Positions 8,201 to 10,686 of a DNA stretch of 10,686 bases are shown here, piece by piece; the first letter of the stretch is position 1; every line of letters starts with the position of its first letter. The DNA comes from Acidobacteriota bacterium (GTDB lineage Bacteria > Acidobacteriota > Blastocatellia > RBC074), in NCBI GenBank assembly GCA_013140935.1, contig JABFSD010000039.1, forward strand, positions 1 through 10,686. The letters are read 5' to 3'. The notes under the pieces are model-generated. The model was not told the origin of the DNA. It saw only the letters and a program-made list of their open reading frames with translations, and ran no database searches. The position numbers were made by a program, and so were the translations under genes.

Positions 8201-8910
8201 CTGAACTTGGCTGCGCGTTCGAGGTTTTCACGAATGATTTCTTCGTCGTTTGAAAGCGTCCAGCCTTGCTCGTCACGCATCCACCGGTCGAGGCGCGCGC
8301 GAAAGCCGTTCTGCTTTACGTATAGCTCGCTGACTGCGTAAAGCGTTTTCGTGACCAGCGGCGAAAGCGCCAATTCCCAGACCTTGATGAACTTCTCATC
8401 CAGCGGCAATAGCAACATCGGCTCATCGCCACTGAGAATCGCGGCGCAGCGTTCAAGAAAACGATGTAGGAATCGTTTTACCTGCTCTTTGACTCGCGGC
8501 TGCAACAATTCGTCTGAAACGCGCACGGGCGCGGACAAAGCGTCAAAAAATTCTATGTGACGCTCAGTGATGGATTTGCCTTGCTCAAAAGTTTTCCAGA
8601 GTACGCAATGATTGACGTTCCAGGTGAAAAAGTATTCGACGCCGATAGCATTGGCTTTGTTATGGGCATCAACGACAACTGCCTCATTCAAAGGTGAGCG
8701 TCCATCTTTCTTGTCCGGCATTTTTACTTCGCCGGTTAGCACGCGCTTACCACTTCGGTCGTAGATGGTGAGATCGCGGCGTTTTTGGCTGCCCTGCTTG
8801 CGTTCTTCGCACTTGGCTTCAGAAAAAGGCAATTCAAGCCGGTCGCGCAAAATCTCGTTAATTTGCGACGCGATGTCAGCAGTGAATTCCCATTCAGTGA
8901 TGATTGACAT
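5275..8910 (-). CDS. Single-chain restriction-modification enzyme (Type IIG/Eco57I-like nuclease-methyltransferase)
   Basis: 1211 residues. The N-terminal region (1-130) looks like a PD-(D/E)XK nuclease: RRDLTIYD (44-51, D46) then LTGEVKMPD (58-66, E61-x-K63), followed by EYFFTWNVNHCVLWKT (92-107), a stretch typical of RM-type nuclease modules. A helical connector follows (130-340). The adenine-N6 methyltransferase core has GQHYTRSEIVDLI (351-363, motif X region), LDPSCGGGTFLVRAYQ (376-391, SAM-binding motif I), FGTDISAYPVHLTTINL (411-427) and VDAIVGNPPYVRQEKI (481-496, catalytic NPPY). LLTSSNWLDTAYGFALQKFL (547-566) is characteristic of the family. An acidic linker (675-690) leads to a target-recognition region about 726-965 (NFGVITGCDAFFYV at 750-763; FGRYMGREGNLKTE at 945-958), then a helical C-terminus. 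One chain would both cut and methylate DNA, or only methylate if the nuclease is inactive. No separate HsdR/S/M, BREX or DISARM genes are present. A small gene lies 29 bp upstream. The recognition-region DNA is AT-richer than the rest. Confidence 0.88.
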   Translation of the reverse strand: MSIITEWEFTADIASQINEILRDRLELPFSEAKCEERKQGSQKRRDLTIYDRSGKRVLTGEVKMPDKKDGRSPLNEAVVVDAHNKANAIGVEYFFTWNVNHCVLWKTFEQGKSITERHIEFFDALSAPVRVSDELLQPRVKEQVKRFLHRFLERCAAILSGDEPMLLLPLDEKFIKVWELALSPLVTKTLYAVSELYVKQNGFRARLDRWMRDEQGWTLSNDEEIIRENLERAAKFSCYVLANKIVFYKALRRQFPKLKEMRFPITIKTGEQLKAKLDDYFAHATKITRDYETVFQGDFGDTVPCLNDAATEDWGDLLNDADKFDFTQINYEVIGQIFERMLNPAERHKYGQHYTRSEIVDLINAFCIRTPEAKVLDPSCGGGTFLVRAYQRKNDLAAGRLSHQELVSQLFGTDISAYPVHLTTINLATRDLKEGANYPRVARQDFFKLKPNEAVFRIPAPENDEDDYEDAEADLAVMPHVDAIVGNPPYVRQEKINEYYGGAYKKALQEQARQDGAGIELSGRSDILCYFFTHGFSFLSDGGMMGLLTSSNWLDTAYGFALQKFLLDNFEIVAIFESNCEPWFTGARVTTAATILRRRSDAARRNANLVKFVWLKKPVAEFLSYVHNEAERRQTFEDLRHRIETLATDEETASWRVRVVNQGQLYEKGCLPFSAEEEGDEEADETTSHEVKPKTNGEKSNGQIELIEKGAGDYTGYKWGIYLRAPEIFTKIIQRSNERLVALGEIAEINFGVITGCDAFFYVRDISDEAIAKNLSDREFKERYGIRPKDLDKIRIVHAGDKSLHLIEAEYLESELHTLMEVQSVGMHFNQLSRKILLVSEPKAKLKGKHVLQYIKWGEKAGYSDRPTLAAKTKSGFNWYDLTSAERGTLFWPKSQQYRHIICQSPVPIINNCNLYGIKGQNNVMDNELAAILNSTIVVLMKHQFGRYMGREGNLKTEVIDVKMMLVPDPRQATSAIRKRLTDALNSMQQRKALQLVEVDSTESGWTGELALSDRQELDDAVLGLLGVGDKIERASLRDELYAEITQLYRQIRIAEKKMQQHRSATARAGKQTAHSIAAEIWEDFSPKPLFQTPLAFVPPKAKTEEITLPVGRAKLIAGNMFQPDGVQIGDSFIKTLHPARSQFVKELAALEFVGTISIPIEPSHCEQALKDYELERIRLIDEFTDLAAVYTADETLQQRVVNELWKLLRK

Positions 8911-8939
8911 TGGTTGAATCTGCGGTTGAAAAAAAGAGG

Positions 8940-9236
8940 TTAAGCTGCCTGACTTACTTCTGCGGGAGCAATTCTGATGACGACCCGTTTGCCACCAAAC
9001 TGAATGGCATTGCCGTGTGCGTGCAAAGGCGCGGGTTCATGAAGCGCGAGTTGGCCGTTTTCGACACTGGCGATGAGTTCGACGGTTTCGCTGGGGGCTT
9101 CAGCGTCAATGGCTGCGAGCGCCGTGGCGAAAGCAGGCATCGGCAAATCGTGAAAATCAGGAGAAGCTACCCTCTTTATCATTTGGTCGAATTCTGCGTC
9201 CGACAGTTCGCCGAAAGTGTTAATGGTTTCAGTCAT
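8940..9236 (-). CDS. Small uncharacterised protein (98 aa) upstream of the RM gene
   Basis: 98 residues that I do not recognise. It begins MTETINTFGELSDAEFDQMI, an acidic helical N-terminus, continues with an Ala/Glu-rich helix (AFATALAAIDAEAPSETVEL) and ends in a likely beta region (HAHGNAIQFGGKRVVIRI). No membrane segment, signal peptide, zinc motif or convincing helix-turn-helix is visible. The ATG at 9236 is chosen because AAGGGAA (9248-9242) lies five bases before it; the open frame extends to 9305 but that part runs through a hairpin and the upstream gene's stop. Codon use matches the neighbours, so it is probably a real gene. It ends 29 bp before the RM enzyme on the same strand and is likely co-transcribed, which suggests an accessory or control function, but no family link supports that. 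Together with the RM gene it may be a two-gene unit. Confidence 0.7.
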   Translation of the reverse strand: MTETINTFGELSDAEFDQMIKRVASPDFHDLPMPAFATALAAIDAEAPSETVELIASVENGQLALHEPAPLHAHGNAIQFGGKRVVIRIAPAEVSQAA

Positions 9237-9252
9237 GGTCGTTCCCTTGTAG

Positions 9253-9293
9253 ATGTACGCGGCAGCCAATGTTGCTTGGCTCGCCGCGTACAT
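9253..9293 (-). promoter_or_regulatory. Long hairpin/dyad in the leader of the small gene-RM unit
   Basis: ATGTACGCGGC (9253-9263) pairs with GCCGCGTACAT (9283-9293) and AGCCAA (9264-9269) with TTGGCT (9276-9281), giving 17 base pairs interrupted by one bulged base (9282) and a 6-nt loop TGTTGC. It fills most of the 65-bp gap between the stop of the VPS10-like gene (9302) and the small gene start (9236), ending four bases before the AAGGGAA ribosome binding site. No T tract follows on the minus strand, so it is a poor intrinsic terminator. It could be an operator, a leader hairpin affecting translation, or a terminator-like barrier after the VPS10-like gene. A weak TTGTGA-N18-TGTAAT (9321-9292) overlaps its upstream edge. 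Confidence 0.6.
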
Positions 9294-9301
9294 TACAAAC
9301 A

Positions 9302-10686
9302 TCACTTCGCCGGTTTCACAAACACTGCCGGTACCTGTTTTTCCATCACCAGCTTATTAAACGCAGGCACGTCGGTCGCCATTACCTGTTTCAACTTATC
9401 TAACTGCGCATTGATCTTGCCGACGAGTTCTTCGTAAACGCCGACTTGCTGGTCGGTAGGTTGCGCGTCTGCGCCCGCGACGGAACCGCCCAACGCAGCG
9501 ATCTTGTTATTCAACTTGATCGGGTAATTGAGCGGGTCTTGTCCGCTTTGGTTTTTGACTTGGTAAAGCTCGACTTCGACGGCGGTGAGTTTGTCGTTGA
9601 GAGCTTTGGCTGCGTCTACTATCGGTTTCATTTCAGCTTGTCCGGCGACGCGCTTGGCGTATTCGTCCGTTTGCCGTTTCACGTCGCGGATGGCGGTGAT
9701 GGCTTCGCTGGTCTCGCTGAACTTGTCGCGGATTTTCGTCAGCAGGTCGAATTGCTTTTGAAACTCTTCCTGCGTAGTCGCTACGCGCGGGTCTTTGCGG
9801 ACTTCGAAGGTTTCGATGATGGACTTGCCGTCTACGGTGAGCTTGGCCTTGTAAGAACCGGGCACAGCGCGCGGCCCTGACGTATTGCCCGCCCACAAGA
9901 TCATGCCCGGGAACGTCGTCGCGTCGGGATAACGCAAGTCCCACGCGAAACGGTTCAAGCCTTGTTCGGCAGGCACACGCGCGGGGCCGCCGCCTCCGCC
10001 ACGGCGTCCGGCTGGTGCGGCGGCTGCGTTGGGATCGGGCGCGCGGCTCGAAAACTTCTTCACCGATTTGTCGGCGGCGTCGAGGATTTCGAGAGTGATG
10101 TCGCCTTTGGGTTTGTCTTTCAGATAAAACCAAATCGTAGCTCCGGCAGGCGGATTCTCTCCAATTGCCGCCGCGCCGCCTCCTCGAAAGCTGCTGCCGG
10201 GCATGCGATAGGCCGGTTCGGGATGGAACAACTGAAAAGGCTGGGCGGCAACGGTGTCTTTGCCCCACTTGGCGATCTGATGCAGCACCTGCATGTCGTC
10301 GAGAATCCAGAAAGATCGGCCTTGCGTAGCGATGACCAAATCCTTATCGCGTTTGTGAATGGCGATGTCGGTGATCGGTACGACGGGCAGGTTGAGTTGG
10401 AAGGATTCCCACGACTCGCCGTCGTTGAAAGAAACGTACATGCCGGTTTCAGTGCCTGCGTAAAGCAAGCCGCGATAGTTGGGGTCTTCGCGGATGACGC
10501 GCGTGAAGGCGTTGTCGGCGATGCCGGTGGTGATCTTCTTCCACGTCTTGCCGTAATCGTTCGTCTTGAAAAGATAAGGTTTGAAATCGTCGGCCTTATA
10601 CAAGGTCGCGGCGAAATAAGCCGTCGCGGCGTCGTGTGGCGAGGCTTCGATGGAATTGATCTGCACCCATTCGGGCAAGCCTTGAA
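9302..10686 (-). CDS. Secreted sortilin/VPS10-like beta-propeller protein, C-terminal part
   Basis: The frame is open from the right edge to the TGA at 9302, giving 460 visible residues; the N-terminus, probably with a signal peptide and most of the propeller, lies outside. [20 protein letters not shown] (4-23), [13 protein letters not shown] (39-51) and [13 protein letters not shown] (83-95) are BNR/Asp-box blades of the VPS10/sortilin fold (S/N-x-D-x-G-x-x-W); [15 protein letters not shown] (116-130) is the strand normally closing the propeller. A Gly/Ala/Arg-rich low-complexity stretch (RGGGAAAIG near 167-175; [20 protein letters not shown] near 220-239) precedes a beta-sandwich-like domain ([31 protein letters not shown]), then a helical, coiled-coil-prone tail ending FVKPAK. 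Such proteins are often labelled glycosyl hydrolase, but no hydrolase residues can be named here; the propeller more likely binds proteins or peptides outside the cell. They are abundant in acidobacteria. The gene lies upstream of and in line with the small gene and RM gene, 65 bp away. Confidence 0.88.
   Translation of the reverse strand, partial: QGLPEWVQINSIEASPHDAATAYFAATLYKADDFKPYLFKTNDYGKTWKKITTGIADNAFTRVIREDPNYRGLLYAGTETGMYVSFNDGESWESFQLNLPVVPITDIAIHKRDKDLVIATQGRSFWILDDMQVLHQIAKWGKDTVAAQPFQLFHPEPAYRMPGSSFRGGGAAAIGENPPAGATIWFYLKDKPKGDITLEILDAADKSVKKFSSRAPDPNAAAAPAGRRGGGGGPARVPAEQGLNRFAWDLRYPDATTFPGMILWAGNTSGPRAVPGSYKAKLTVDGKSIIETFEVRKDPRVATTQEEFQKQFDLLTKIRDKFSETSEAITAIRDVKRQTDEYAKRVAGQAEMKPIVDAAKALNDKLTAVEVELYQVKNQSGQDPLNYPIKLNNKIAALGGSVAGADAQPTDQQVGVYEELVGKINAQLDKLKQVMATDVPAFNKLVMEKQVPAVFVKPAK

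Noticed and set aside
7738..8253. Open frame of 171 codons on the plus strand within the RM gene
   Set aside because: It is antisense to the conserved methyltransferase core, without motifs or ribosome binding site.
5275..8910. BREX PglX or DISARM methyltransferase identity for the large enzyme
   Set aside because: The NPPY core is compatible, but an N-terminal nuclease-like region is present and no other BREX or DISARM genes lie in the window.
9446..9880. Open frame on the plus strand within the VPS10-like gene
   Set aside because: It is an antisense shadow of a continuous coding frame with Asp-box and linker features.

Overview
The window most resembles a chromosomal segment of an acidobacterium, possibly of the Blastocatellia type. 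This is inferred from moderately GC-rich coding DNA with many GCG/CGC codons, a large secreted sortilin/VPS10-like beta-propeller protein with a Gly/Ala/Arg-rich linker, coenzyme F420 biosynthesis genes, and a TPR lipoprotein-like or periplasmic protein. Nothing in the window fixes the taxon.

Layout. Positions 1-1485 (minus strand) hold cofE followed by the 5' part of cofD, which runs off the left edge; both act in F420 biosynthesis. A 112-bp divergent intergenic region, with a good promoter candidate for cofE, separates them from a plus-strand block. That block contains a secreted TPR protein (1598-2467), a 237-bp gap holding a perfect 41-bp inverted repeat, a GTG-initiated J-domain protein with four membrane segments (2705-3496), and an amidohydrolase of the N-acyl-D-amino-acid deacylase superfamily (3524-5248). 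The last two genes are 27 bp apart and probably co-transcribed.

The amidohydrolase converges, with only 26 bp between stop codons, on a minus-strand block. Reading right to left this block contains the C-terminal 460 residues of a VPS10/sortilin-like protein (9302-10686, runs off the right edge), a small 98-residue unrecognised protein (8940-9236) preceded by a long hairpin, and a 1211-residue single-chain restriction-modification enzyme (5275-8910). The last has an N-terminal PD-(D/E)XK-like nuclease region, an Eco57I-type adenine methyltransferase core (DPSCGGGTF, NPPY) and a target-recognition region.

The part most worth attention is the small gene plus RM enzyme. The pair looks like a solitary, compact Type IIG/IIL-like defence module inserted among housekeeping genes. 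Its predicted specificity domain is clearly AT-richer than the rest of the same gene, as expected if that domain was exchanged horizontally. The second item is the perfect 41-bp inverted repeat with a triplicated CACGAAG core between the TPR and J-domain genes. No RNA genes, insertion sequences or CRISPR arrays were seen, and there is no stretch over 300 bp without a gene.
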